Shown here: positions 25,024-33,821 of the stretch, piece by piece | Numbering within the stretch: the first letter of the stretch is position 1 | How the letters are laid out: each line of letters opens with the position of its first letter | Source of the DNA: RPQJ01 sp963706535 | GTDB taxonomy: Bacteria > Pseudomonadota > Gammaproteobacteria > Steroidobacterales > Steroidobacteraceae | NCBI GenBank assembly: GCA_963706535.1 | Contig: CAVPMU010000005.1 | Location: 84,587-148,586, forward strand | Length of the DNA stretch: 64,000 bases | Direction: 5' to 3' | Made by a program: the position numbers and the translations under genes | The notes under the pieces: model-generated | Seen by the model: the letters and a program-made list of their open reading frames with translations, nothing else | Database searches by the model: none | What the model was told of the DNA's origin: nothing

Positions 25024-26586
25024 ATGTCACTTGCACGCTCAGTGCTGGCCGCGGTGTTCCTGATGGCCGGCCTCGTCGCAGGCGCGCCGTCGCGCTCGGC
25101 CGGCATCGAGACCCTGCTGATGCCGGGCAAGGTCGTCGCCGGTCACGCGAAGTTCGAGCAGGAGTGCGCGAAGTGCCACGATCGCAGCAATCGCGATCGC
25201 CAGCGCGAGCTGTGCATGGCCTGTCACGTGGAAGTGGGTGCCGACGTGCGCGGCCACATGGGCTTTCACGGCCGCCTGGCGGGCATCGACCGGGCGCAAT
25301 GCAAGGCCTGCCACTCGGAGCACGTCGGGCGCGACGTTGACATCGTCAGGTTCAATGCCGCGGCGTTCAGCCACGGATCGACCGACTTCGCGCTCACCGG
25401 CGCGCACGCCGCTGCGCCGTGCGAGTCGTGCCACGAGCGCGGCCGCAGGTACCGGCAGGCGCCACGCGGCTGCGTCGACTGCCATCGCGGCGACGAGCCG
25501 CACGGCGGCAAGCTCGGCAGCGATTGCGGCGCCTGCCACGCGACGGCGACCTGGGCCCGGGCCCGCTACGACCACGGCAGGACGGGCTTCGTGCTGCGCG
25601 ATCGTCATGCGCAGGCGACGTGCGCGGCTTGCCACGCCGGCAACCGCTACGCCGGTACGCCGACGCAGTGCGTCTCCTGCCACGCCCCGGACGACGTGCA
25701 CCGCGGCGTGCGGGGGTCGGACTGCGCGAGCTGCCACGCCACGTCGGGCTGGAAGACGCAGCGATTCGACCACGCACGGGAAACGGGCTTCGCGCTGGCC
25801 GGCGCCCATGCATCGCTCGACTGCAAGGGTTGCCATACAACGCCGAGCCTGAAGGACCCGCTGCCGCGCGACTGCGCGGGCTGCCACCGCAAGGCCGACC
25901 CGCACGCGAATCGCTTCGGCGACGCCTGCGAGAAGTGCCACGGCTCGACGGCGTGGAGGCCGTCGACGTTCGATCACGCCCGCGACGGACGCTTCGTACT
26001 CGCGGGCCCGCACGCGAGGCTCGGCTGCCATGCCTGCCATACGGGTGTCGTCGCGCAGCAGAAGCTCGGCAGCGAGTGCCGCGATTGTCACCGCACCGAC
26101 GACGTGCATGCGGGACGTCTCGGCACTGACTGCGGAAGCTGCCATGACGGCGAGAAGTGGGGTTCGAACGTCGCGTTCGACCACGACCTGACGGATTTCC
26201 CGCTGGTCGGGCTGCACGTCGCGGTGCCCTGCCACGAGTGTCATGCGGCGCGGTCCTACGAGGGCGTGGGCCAGGATTGCCACGGCTGCCACCAGCGCGA
26301 CGACCGGCACGAGGGAGCGCTCGGCAAGGACTGCGAGGGCTGCCACTCACCGAACGGCTGGAGTCTCTGGGAGTTCGATCATGCCAAGGCCACGGGATTC
26401 GCGCTGGTCGGCGCGCATGCGAAGGCGGCCTGCGACGGCTGCCACGAGCAACCGCCGCAGACCGTGAAGCTCTCGGGAGACTGCGCGTCGTGCCACGTCC
26501 GGGACGACGTGCACCTTGGCCAGTTCGGTCGGCAGTGCCAGCGCTGCCACGGTTCGGTCACGTTCAAGGGCGCGCGGATGCGCTAG
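25024..26586 (+). CDS. periplasmic multiheme cytochrome c with 21 CXXCH motifs
   Basis: 520 residues. The export signal spans about residues 1-26. I count 21 CXXCH heme-attachment motifs, from CAKCH near residue 48 to CQRCH near residue 507. After the first three, they come in pairs within a repeat of about 40-44 residues: a heme, about 11 residues, a second heme in a DDVH/DPH context, then GxDCxxCH, a TGF-type stretch and GAHA before the next. Extra histidines (FDHA, GAHA, DDVH) recur once per repeat and probably supply the distal ligands. With about one heme per 25 residues, it should form a wire-like chain. Position suggests it shuttles electrons from the inner-membrane protein to the outer-membrane conduit. 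Confidence 0.9.
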   Translation: MSLARSVLAAVFLMAGLVAGAPSRSAGIETLLMPGKVVAGHAKFEQECAKCHDRSNRDRQRELCMACHVEVGADVRGHMGFHGRLAGIDRAQCKACHSEHVGRDVDIVRFNAAAFSHGSTDFALTGAHAAAPCESCHERGRRYRQAPRGCVDCHRGDEPHGGKLGSDCGACHATATWARARYDHGRTGFVLRDRHAQATCAACHAGNRYAGTPTQCVSCHAPDDVHRGVRGSDCASCHATSGWKTQRFDHARETGFALAGAHASLDCKGCHTTPSLKDPLPRDCAGCHRKADPHANRFGDACEKCHGSTAWRPSTFDHARDGRFVLAGPHARLGCHACHTGVVAQQKLGSECRDCHRTDDVHAGRLGTDCGSCHDGEKWGSNVAFDHDLTDFPLVGLHVAVPCHECHAARSYEGVGQDCHGCHQRDDRHEGALGKDCEGCHSPNGWSLWEFDHAKATGFALVGAHAKAACDGCHEQPPQTVKLSGDCASCHVRDDVHLGQFGRQCQRCHGSVTFKGARMR

Positions 26587-26598
26587 CAGGAACCGGTC

Positions 26599-29500
26599 AT
26601 GCACAGATACAGCATCGCCGCCGTCTTCCTCCTCGTGCTCGCACTGGCCTGCGGGCCGGCACACGGTCAGGCCGCGGGCGCGAAGTTCGACCACCTCACC
26701 ACCGGCTTCGAGCTCACCGGCGCGCACCGGCTGCAGGCGTGCGAGTCGTGCCACGTGGACGCGGTCTTCCAGGGCACGCCACGCGACTGCTTCTCCTGCC
26801 ATTCCCCGGGGTCGCGCATCGGCGCGACGCCGAAGACCGCCGGCCACGTCCTGAGCGGTCCGCAATGCAGCGACTGCCATTCCACCGCGGCCTGGGTGCC
26901 TGCGACGCGCTTCGAGCACGAGCAGGTGATGGGCAACTGCGCCGGGTGCCACAACGGGGTGCAGGCGCTGGACAAGCCTGCGGACCACGTGGCGACGACC
27001 GCGGAATGCAGCGCCTGTCACTCGACCACGGCCTGGGAGCCGGTGCACGGCATCGACCACGGCAACGTGCTCGGCAGCTGCACGTCCTGCCACGACGGCG
27101 CCGCGGCCACCGGCAAGGACGCGAAGCACATCCCGACCACGGCCGGGTGCGAGAACTGCCATGCGACCTCGGCGTGGACGCCGGCCAAGTTCGATCACAC
27201 GGGCGTCGCGTCGAACTGCGTGCAATGCCACGACGGCACGCGCGCGGGCGGCAAGGACACGGGCCACCTGCAGGCGAGCAGCGTGTGCGAGGCCTGCCAC
27301 GTGGTCGCCGGCTGGGCGCCGGCGTCCGGTGTCGATCACACCCAGGTCGGCGGCACCTGCGCCTCGTGCCACGACGGCACGACCGCGACCGGCAGGCACG
27401 CCAACCACATTCCGAGCGCCACGACCTGCGATACCTGCCACTCGACCACCGCGTGGACGCCGGCGCAGTTCACCCACACGGGGCTCACCACGACCTGTGT
27501 CAGTTGCCACGACGGTACGCGCTCCACCGGCAAGGGCACGACCCACATCCAGTCGAGCACCGCATGCGACGCCTGCCACGCGACTTTCAGCTGGCGGCCG
27601 GCCACGACCGTCGACCACGTGCAGGTGAGCGGCAGCTGCTACTCGTGCCACAACGGCACGACGGCGTCCGGCAAGCACGCGTCGCACCTCCAGACCACCA
27701 ATGACTGCGCCGCCTGCCACGAGACCGCGACGTGGAAGCCCGCGGCGCGAGTGGACCACGCGAGCGTGATCGGCACCTGCTCGTCCTGCCACGATGGCAC
27801 CCGCGCGACCGGCAAGGCCGCGACGCACGTCGCGACGCAGTCGGAATGCAGCAGCTGCCACGCCACCTCCGCGTGGCGACCGGCTACCTTCGACCACGCG
27901 CAGGTCGGCGCGGACTGCTCGAGCTGTCACGACGGCGTCCGTGCCGCCGGCAGGAACGCCAGCCACGTCCCCACCGTGGAGGAATGCGGCACCTGCCATT
28001 CCACGACCGCCTGGATACCGGCGCGCTTCAGCCACGTGGGCATCACCGCGACCTGCGTCAGCTGCCACGACGGAGCGATGGCCACCGGCAAGAGCACTTC
28101 GCACATCGTCGCGAGCAACTCCTGCGAAGCCTGCCACTCGACGGCGACGTGGCGGCCGGCGATGCGCGTGGATCACGCGCAGGTGTCGGGCAGCTGCAGT
28201 TCCTGCCACGACGGCACCGTCGCGACGGGCAAGGACGCGACACACATCGCCTCGAGCAGCGCCTGCGCGGCCTGCCACTCGATCAGCGCATGGACGCCCG
28301 TCACGCGGGTCGACCACGCGCAGGTGGTGGGATCCTGCTTCTCCTGCCACGACGGCACGACGGCCACCGGCAAGCCGCCAGCACACATCCCTAGCGGAGA
28401 CGGCTGCGACAATTGCCATTCGCCGCTCGCGTGGACGCCTGCGCGCGTCGATCACACCGGCATCACCGCGGACTGCGCGAGCTGCCACGACGGCGCCCAG
28501 GCGACGGGCAAGCATGCGGCCCACCTCCCGACCAGCAATGCCTGCGAGGCCTGCCATGCCGTCGCGGCCTGGACGCCCGCGACCCGTGTCGATCATGCGC
28601 AGGTGAGCGGCACGTGTTCCTCGTGCCACGACGGTGCGAGGGCCGTGGGCAAGGGCTCGAACCACGTCCCGACGACCCAGGAGTGTGGCGCGTGCCACAC
28701 GACGATCGCCTGGCAGCCCGCGAACTTCAGTCATGCGGGGATCGTGGCCGGCTGCGCGAGCTGCCACGACGGCGCGAAGGCGACCGGGAAGGGCATCGCG
28801 CACATCTTTACGAGCAACACCTGCGAGGCGTGCCATGCCACGAGTGCGTGGACGCCGGTCACGAAGGTCGACCACGTACAGGTCATGGGCACCTGCGCGA
28901 GCTGTCACAACGGCTCGCTCGCGACCGGCAAGCCGGCGAGGCACATCCTGACGACGGCCGAGTGCAGCGACTGCCACGGCACGGTCGCGTGGCTCCCCGC
29001 CACGGGATTCGACCACGCCGGCATCTCCGGCAACTGCTACAGCTGCCACAACGGCACCAATGCGACCGGCAAGGGCGCCTCCCACATCACGACGGACACC
29101 AGTTGCGAGAGCTGCCACACGAGCAATGCCTGGCGGCCGGCGACGCGCGTCGACCACAGCCACGTCACCGGGACCTGCAGCTCGTGCCACGACGGCACGA
29201 CCGCCGCGGCCAAGGGTTCGAACCACATCCCCACCACCCAGGAGTGCGGTACCTGCCACTCGACACTCGCGTGGTCCCCGGCCACGTTCAGCCACGCAGG
29301 GATCGCGACCGGCTGCTCGACCTGCCACGACGGCATCAAGGCGCCGGGCAAGGACGCCTCGCACATCTTCACGAGCAGCGCGTGCGAGGCCTGCCACGGC
29401 ACGGCCTCGTGGACGCCGGCCACGAAGGTCGACCACGCGCAGGTGCTGGGCACCTGCTCGAGCTGCCACAACGGCGCCGTCGCGATGGGCAAGCCGGCGA

Positions 29501-30444
29501 CGCACATCGCGACGACGGCCGAGTGCGGCAGCTGCCATGGCACGACCGCCTGGTCACCCGCCACCGGCTTCAACCACGACGGCATCACCGGCAACTGCTA
29601 CAGCTGCCACAACGGCACCAGTGCGACGGGGAAGGGCGTGGGCCACCTGCAGACCAGCAACTCCTGCGAATCCTGCCACGCGCCGACCGCGTGGCAGCCG
29701 GCATCGCGCGTCGACCACCTGCAGGTCCTCGGCACGTGCTACTCCTGCCATGACGGCACGACTGCGACGGGCAAGGGCGGGGCGCACATCGCGAGCGATA
29801 CGAGCTGCGACGCCTGCCACACGACGACCGCCTGGCAGCCGGCCGCCCGCGTCGATCACGCGCACGTCAGCGGCACCTGCAACAGCTGCCACGACGGCGT
29901 CAAGGCGCCGGGCAAGCCGACCAGCCACATACCGACCACGGCGCAGTGCGGCGATTGTCACTCGACGCTCGCCTGGCTGCCGGCAGCGTTCGACCACTCG
30001 GGCGTGACGGGCGGCTGCAAGACCTGCCACAACGGCACCAGCGCGAGCGGTCCGTCCACCGGACACATGACGTTCCCGGTCAACGGCTTCGACTGCAACT
30101 ACTGCCACGTGACGAGTGCCTGGTCGCCGAACTCGTTCCGCCACGTCACGGGCGGCGGGTACCCGGGCGACCACGGCGTACCGCTCACCTGCACCGATTG
30201 CCACACGACGAACACCGATGCGGCCTACTGGCGCTCGCCGGCGTACAAGCCGAACTGCGCCGGTTGTCACTCGAACTGGTGGAAGCCCGATCCGCACAAG
30301 AAGTACGGAGACGTGAAATACACCGTGAGCGAGCTGCGCAACTGCTCGGGCGCGTGCCACGTCTACACCGATTCGACGCTCACCACGATCAAGGAGCGTC
30401 GGTCCGGGCCGGAGCACCGGATCACCTCGACGGAGTTCCATTGA
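26599..30444 (+). CDS. giant multiheme cytochrome c: 51 CXXCH plus one CX3CH motif
   Basis: 1281 residues with a signal peptide (AAVFLLVLALACGPAHGQ). I count 51 CXXCH motifs and a final CSGACH (CX3CH) at residue 1249. Hemes 3 to 48 are arranged as 23 two-heme units of about 43 residues, pattern CxSCHDGTxATGK, then HIxTxxxCxACH, then TxAWxPAxxxDHxxVxGT. Each unit supplies further histidines at xxHI and xDHx for bis-His ligation. The last four hemes sit in a distinct C-terminal domain with WWKPDPHKKYGDVKY. It is probably secreted to or through the outer membrane with the barrel protein coded next, whose ATG overlaps its stop. At one heme per 25 residues it could span tens of nanometres. Confidence 0.92.
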   Translation: MHRYSIAAVFLLVLALACGPAHGQAAGAKFDHLTTGFELTGAHRLQACESCHVDAVFQGTPRDCFSCHSPGSRIGATPKTAGHVLSGPQCSDCHSTAAWVPATRFEHEQVMGNCAGCHNGVQALDKPADHVATTAECSACHSTTAWEPVHGIDHGNVLGSCTSCHDGAAATGKDAKHIPTTAGCENCHATSAWTPAKFDHTGVASNCVQCHDGTRAGGKDTGHLQASSVCEACHVVAGWAPASGVDHTQVGGTCASCHDGTTATGRHANHIPSATTCDTCHSTTAWTPAQFTHTGLTTTCVSCHDGTRSTGKGTTHIQSSTACDACHATFSWRPATTVDHVQVSGSCYSCHNGTTASGKHASHLQTTNDCAACHETATWKPAARVDHASVIGTCSSCHDGTRATGKAATHVATQSECSSCHATSAWRPATFDHAQVGADCSSCHDGVRAAGRNASHVPTVEECGTCHSTTAWIPARFSHVGITATCVSCHDGAMATGKSTSHIVASNSCEACHSTATWRPAMRVDHAQVSGSCSSCHDGTVATGKDATHIASSSACAACHSISAWTPVTRVDHAQVVGSCFSCHDGTTATGKPPAHIPSGDGCDNCHSPLAWTPARVDHTGITADCASCHDGAQATGKHAAHLPTSNACEACHAVAAWTPATRVDHAQVSGTCSSCHDGARAVGKGSNHVPTTQECGACHTTIAWQPANFSHAGIVAGCASCHDGAKATGKGIAHIFTSNTCEACHATSAWTPVTKVDHVQVMGTCASCHNGSLATGKPARHILTTAECSDCHGTVAWLPATGFDHAGISGNCYSCHNGTNATGKGASHITTDTSCESCHTSNAWRPATRVDHSHVTGTCSSCHDGTTAAAKGSNHIPTTQECGTCHSTLAWSPATFSHAGIATGCSTCHDGIKAPGKDASHIFTSSACEACHGTASWTPATKVDHAQVLGTCSSCHNGAVAMGKPATHIATTAECGSCHGTTAWSPATGFNHDGITGNCYSCHNGTSATGKGVGHLQTSNSCESCHAPTAWQPASRVDHLQVLGTCYSCHDGTTATGKGGAHIASDTSCDACHTTTAWQPAARVDHAHVSGTCNSCHDGVKAPGKPTSHIPTTAQCGDCHSTLAWLPAAFDHSGVTGGCKTCHNGTSASGPSTGHMTFPVNGFDCNYCHVTSAWSPNSFRHVTGGGYPGDHGVPLTCTDCHTTNTDAAYWRSPAYKPNCAGCHSNWWKPDPHKKYGDVKYTVSELRNCSGACHVYTDSTLTTIKERRSGPEHRITSTEFH
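26870..30050 (+). repeat. about 23 tandem ~129-bp coding repeats (two hemes each)
   Basis: The DNA for hemes 3-48 is a tandem array of units of about 126-132 bp, each coding two CXXCH motifs. A higher order of four units (eight hemes) is visible: hemes 29-36 and 37-44 match position by position, for example KGSNHVPTTQECG against KGSNHIPTTQECG, then HIFTS, then GNCYSCHNGT. Hemes 11-12 similarly match 19-20. Confidence 0.8.
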
Positions 30445-32831
30445 TGCGTGCACGTCGCGGCGGATGGCTGCCTGCCTGCCTGCTGTGCTGGATGGCGAGC
30501 AGCGCGCAGGCCGAACTGGCCGGGCGGCTGGTCGAGGAGGTGGGCGTGACCGAGCAGCGCGGCCATGTCGCGGTCACGGTGCTCTTCGGCTGCGGGCTGC
30601 GTTACGTGAGCCACACGCCGGCAAGCAGCGGCGAGATGGTGCGCGTGCGGCTCGTGCCGCAGGCGGATTGCGGCGCGCCGGGCGCGGGCTGGTCAACGTC
30701 GCCGACGCTCGCGGATTCCGCCGTGGTGCGTTCGGTCGACGTGGACCGGACGCTGGGCACCGACCTCGAGCTGCGCATCCAGTGGTCGCGATCCGAGCAG
30801 TTCGTGCTGGTCCCGTCGTTCGACGGCCGCGGCCTGCGATTCCGACTGATCCGGCCCGACGCGGACCGTGCGCAGGTGACCGTGCGCGAGGTGACGGGAG
30901 CGTCCACCTATGCGATCAACCTCTCGGCTGAGCGTGAGCCGTACGCCGCCGCGGACATCGCGGCCGCTGCGCAGGCCCTGGGCGTGCGCACCTACGTGTC
31001 GGAAGTCATGCTGGGAGAGGAGCGGTGGTACCGGCTGCGCGCCGGTCCCTTCCTGTCCGAGCAGGACGCCCGGCGCGTGCTGGCAACGGCTCGCTCGCAG
31101 TACCCGAAGGCGTGGCTGGCGGTCGGGGACGACGCGGCGCTCAATGCTCCCGGTGCTCCGGATGCGGTCGCGAGCGTGCGGGCGACCGTCCCGCGTGGCA
31201 ATGCGACGTTGACGCCCGTCGATCGCGAGCAGGTGTTCAAGCAGGCGCGCGATGCGTTCCGGCGCAAGGACTACGCCACGGCCATTCCGTTACTCACGCG
31301 ACTCGTCGAGCAGCCCGAGTTCCCGGAGCGCGCGGCCTCGCTCGAGCTCCTGGGGCTGTCCCGGGAGCGCTCCGGGCAACTCGCGCATGCCGAGGCGGAG
31401 TACGAGGAATACCTGCGGCGCTATCCGCAGGGCGAGGCCGCGGGACGGACGGCCAAGCGGCTGCGTGCGCTCGTTTTCGCGACCAGTCCGGCCAGTGCCC
31501 GGGCGCGTGGTGCGGCCAGCGCGGAATCGCGCTGGAAGGTGTACGGCGGGGCCTCGCAGATCTACCGTCGCGACGAAAGCAGCTTCGACAACGGCTCGCT
31601 TGCGAGCGATCAGACGACGCAGGACGCCGTGCTCAGCGACGTCGCCGTGTCCGCGCGCCGGCGGGGCGAACGCTTCGATTTCGCCAGTCGCGTGAGCGCG
31701 GGCTACGGCGTAGACCTGCTCGACGACGGCCCCGGCAACCAGTCGCGCGTCTCGCTGATGTTCGCGGAATTGCACGACCGCGACCTCGACTGGACGCTGC
31801 GCGGCGGCCGGCAGTCGGGCAGCACGGGCGGGTTGCTCGGGACCTTCGACGGTCTCTACGCGGGATATCAGTTCCGGCCACACCTGAGGCTGAACGCGCA
31901 CTTCGGCCATCCGGTAGAGTCCACGCGCGAGGGTCCGGAGGCGGACCGGCGTTTCTATGCACTGTCGGCGGACATCGGCACGTTCGCGAACGCGTGGGAC
32001 ATGTCGGTCTACGCAATCTCACAGCAGTATTTCGGGCTGACCGACCGACAGGCGGTCGGCACCGAGCTGCGCTACTTCCGCCCGGGGCTGACGTTCGTGG
32101 GGCTCGTCGACTACGACCTCCATTTCCAGGACCTGAACGACGTGCTGCTGCTCGGCACGTTCGCGCTGCCGGCGCGCTGGACGATGAGCGTCAACCTCGA
32201 CCACCGCAAGAGCCCCTCGCTGTCGGCGCGCAATGCGCTGGTCGGCCAGCCGGTCACGAGCTTCGACCAGTTGTTCGGGCTCTATACGCAGGAGGAAATC
32301 GAGCAGCTGGCGCTGGATCGCACCGCCGAGTCGGACGTCTACACGCTGTCGCTGTCACGGCCGCTCGGCGAGCGATGGCAGTGGTCGATGGACGTTTCGA
32401 GCATGAGCCTGGGTGCGACACCGGCGTCGGGCGGCGTGGCAGCGACGCCTGAGTCAGGCACCGACTTCACGTTGTCGACGCAGGCGCTCGGTTACGGGCT
32501 CTTCGGCCGGGGCGACGTCGTTTCGCTCGGGATGCAGTACCAGGCCGGCGACACGACCGACACCGCCTCGCTCGGCCTGAGCGCGCAGGTGCCGGTTGGA
32601 CGCGTGTGGCGCCTCGGACCACGCGTGCGGGTGGACCGGCGCGCATTCCACGCCGACGGATCGGAGCAGCTGCTGTACGCGCCCGGGCTGCGCAGCGAGC
32701 TGCGCTGGCAGCACCTGTCGCTCGAGTTCGAGGGCGGCGCGGAGTTCGGACAACGCTCGCTCGCGGATGTGGACGCGAAGGAGGATACGACGAGGTATTA
32801 CCTCAGCCTGGGGTACCGGTATGACTTCTAG
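30444..32831 (+). CDS. outer-membrane beta-barrel with periplasmic SPOR-like and TPR regions (porin of the cytochrome conduit)
   Basis: 795 residues, ATG overlapping the stop of the giant cytochrome gene. A signal peptide (LPACLLCWMASSAQA) leads to a beta-rich domain to about residue 150, then a SPOR-like region at 153-227 (YAINLSAEREPYAAADIAAA, then RWYRLRAGPFLSEQDARRVL). TPR repeats follow at about 258-345 (ARDAFRRKDYATAIPLLTRL, AEAEYEEYLRRYPQG). From about 362 onward are alternating strands of a large barrel, ending YYLSLGYRYDF, a classic BAM signal. Strand count looks like 18-22. It has the place and topology of an MtrB/PioB-like sheath that passes electrons through the outer membrane, but no clear sequence motif of MtrB (such as an N-terminal CXXC) is seen, so it is a different barrel family. 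Confidence 0.8.
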   Translation: MRARRGGWLPACLLCWMASSAQAELAGRLVEEVGVTEQRGHVAVTVLFGCGLRYVSHTPASSGEMVRVRLVPQADCGAPGAGWSTSPTLADSAVVRSVDVDRTLGTDLELRIQWSRSEQFVLVPSFDGRGLRFRLIRPDADRAQVTVREVTGASTYAINLSAEREPYAAADIAAAAQALGVRTYVSEVMLGEERWYRLRAGPFLSEQDARRVLATARSQYPKAWLAVGDDAALNAPGAPDAVASVRATVPRGNATLTPVDREQVFKQARDAFRRKDYATAIPLLTRLVEQPEFPERAASLELLGLSRERSGQLAHAEAEYEEYLRRYPQGEAAGRTAKRLRALVFATSPASARARGAASAESRWKVYGGASQIYRRDESSFDNGSLASDQTTQDAVLSDVAVSARRRGERFDFASRVSAGYGVDLLDDGPGNQSRVSLMFAELHDRDLDWTLRGGRQSGSTGGLLGTFDGLYAGYQFRPHLRLNAHFGHPVESTREGPEADRRFYALSADIGTFANAWDMSVYAISQQYFGLTDRQAVGTELRYFRPGLTFVGLVDYDLHFQDLNDVLLLGTFALPARWTMSVNLDHRKSPSLSARNALVGQPVTSFDQLFGLYTQEEIEQLALDRTAESDVYTLSLSRPLGERWQWSMDVSSMSLGATPASGGVAATPESGTDFTLSTQALGYGLFGRGDVVSLGMQYQAGDTTDTASLGLSAQVPVGRVWRLGPRVRVDRRAFHADGSEQLLYAPGLRSELRWQHLSLEFEGGAEFGQRSLADVDAKEDTTRYYLSLGYRYDF

Positions 32832-33372
32832 AGCGCCTTGCGGCCGGCTCGCGGTTGCGGTTGCGATTGCGGTGGCGGTCGGTGTGCTCGCCGGTTGCGC
32901 GGTCGCGCCGACGGACGGCGCGCGCGAGTACCTGGACGAGCGGACGGCGGCGACCATCACGGTCGGCGCACCCACCCTGGTGTTCGCGCGCGAGCGGCCC
33001 GAACTCGCCGTGCATGCGCGCGACTACCTCACGCTCGTCCCCATCAACGTCAATCGCGCCGGTTCACACGCGCAGTACTTCTATGCGTACGTCTGGTCGA
33101 CGATCGACAAGCGCGGTGCGGATGACGCTGCCGGGCGGGCTCGATTCGAGCTGCTAGCCGACGGGCGTCGGATACCGCTCGCGCCGGTCCCTGGGAAGCC
33201 GCGTGATCTCGGCATCGGCACGCCCCCATTGCCGGCGCCCGCCCGGTCGGTCCAGGTGCTGCTGTCCGCCACGACGCGTGAAGCGCAGGCCTTCGTCGCA
33301 ACCGCCGACGAGATCATCGCCGTCGCGGTGCTCGACGAGGCCGCCGAGCCGTTCCCGCTCTGGAAACGCTAA
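32821..33372 (+). CDS. lipoprotein of the cytochrome cluster
   Basis: 183 residues. The signal peptide LAVAVAIAVAVGVLAGC ends in a lipobox LAGC near residue 25, so it should be lipid-anchored, probably to the outer membrane. The mature part is a single beta-rich domain (TLVFARERPELAVHARDYLT, then YFYAYVWSTIDKRG). No known family is recognised. The ATG overlaps the barrel gene by 11 bases, so it is translated with it and is likely a small partner of the conduit. Its stop overlaps that of the convergent acetyltransferase. Confidence 0.75.
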   Translation: MTSRAPCGRLAVAVAIAVAVGVLAGCAVAPTDGAREYLDERTAATITVGAPTLVFARERPELAVHARDYLTLVPINVNRAGSHAQYFYAYVWSTIDKRGADDAAGRARFELLADGRRIPLAPVPGKPRDLGIGTPPLPAPARSVQVLLSATTREAQAFVATADEIIAVAVLDEAAEPFPLWKR

Positions 33373-33821
33373 AGCCGCTGGTGATAGGTGTCGAAGGTGA
33401 CGTTGAGTTCCCACCCCAGGGATTCGTACAGCGCGCGGGCCGGCGTATTCGTCCTGGCCGTCTGCAAGTCCATGCGCTCCACGCCGGCCGCGACGGCTTC
33501 GTTGCGCGCGGCCTCGAGCAGCGCCCTGGCGATGCCGCTGCGGCGGGCCGTCGCCGCGACGTACAGGTCGTACAGAATGAAGATCGGCGCGGCGGCCACC
33601 GAGCAGAACGTCGGGTAGATCTGGCAGAAACCGTCTACGGATCGTTCACTCGAGCCTGCGAGGAGCACCATCGATTCGCCACGATGCAGCCGCTCGCGGA
33701 TGAATTCGGTGGCCCGGGCCAGATCCGGAGGCTGCTGGTAGAACTGTCGGTACTCGTCGAACAGCGTTCCTGCCGCCTCGACGTCCGCCAGGGTGGCGCG
33801 CCGCACCCACGACGGGCTCAT
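33369..33821 (-). CDS. GNAT family N-acetyltransferase
   Basis: 150 residues, a single GNAT domain transferring acetyl from acetyl-CoA to an amine. The N-terminal strand is WVRRATLADVEAAGTLFDEY; motif A is YVAATARRSGIARALLEAAR near residue 90, with the acetyl-CoA loop RRSGIA in place of the usual QxxGxG/A; the C-terminal ARALYESLGWELN is typical. Substrate unknown. The ATG overlaps the TGA of the LOG gene (ATGA), so the two are coupled. Confidence 0.88.
   Translation of the reverse strand: MSPSWVRRATLADVEAAGTLFDEYRQFYQQPPDLARATEFIRERLHRGESMVLLAGSSERSVDGFCQIYPTFCSVAAAPIFILYDLYVAATARRSGIARALLEAARNEAVAAGVERMDLQTARTNTPARALYESLGWELNVTFDTYHQRL

Noticed and set aside
26599..30444. Regular direct repeats resembling a CRISPR array
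   Set aside because: The repeats are coding, about 129 bp, imperfect, and keep one frame with CXXCH motifs throughout; there are no short identical repeats with unique spacers.
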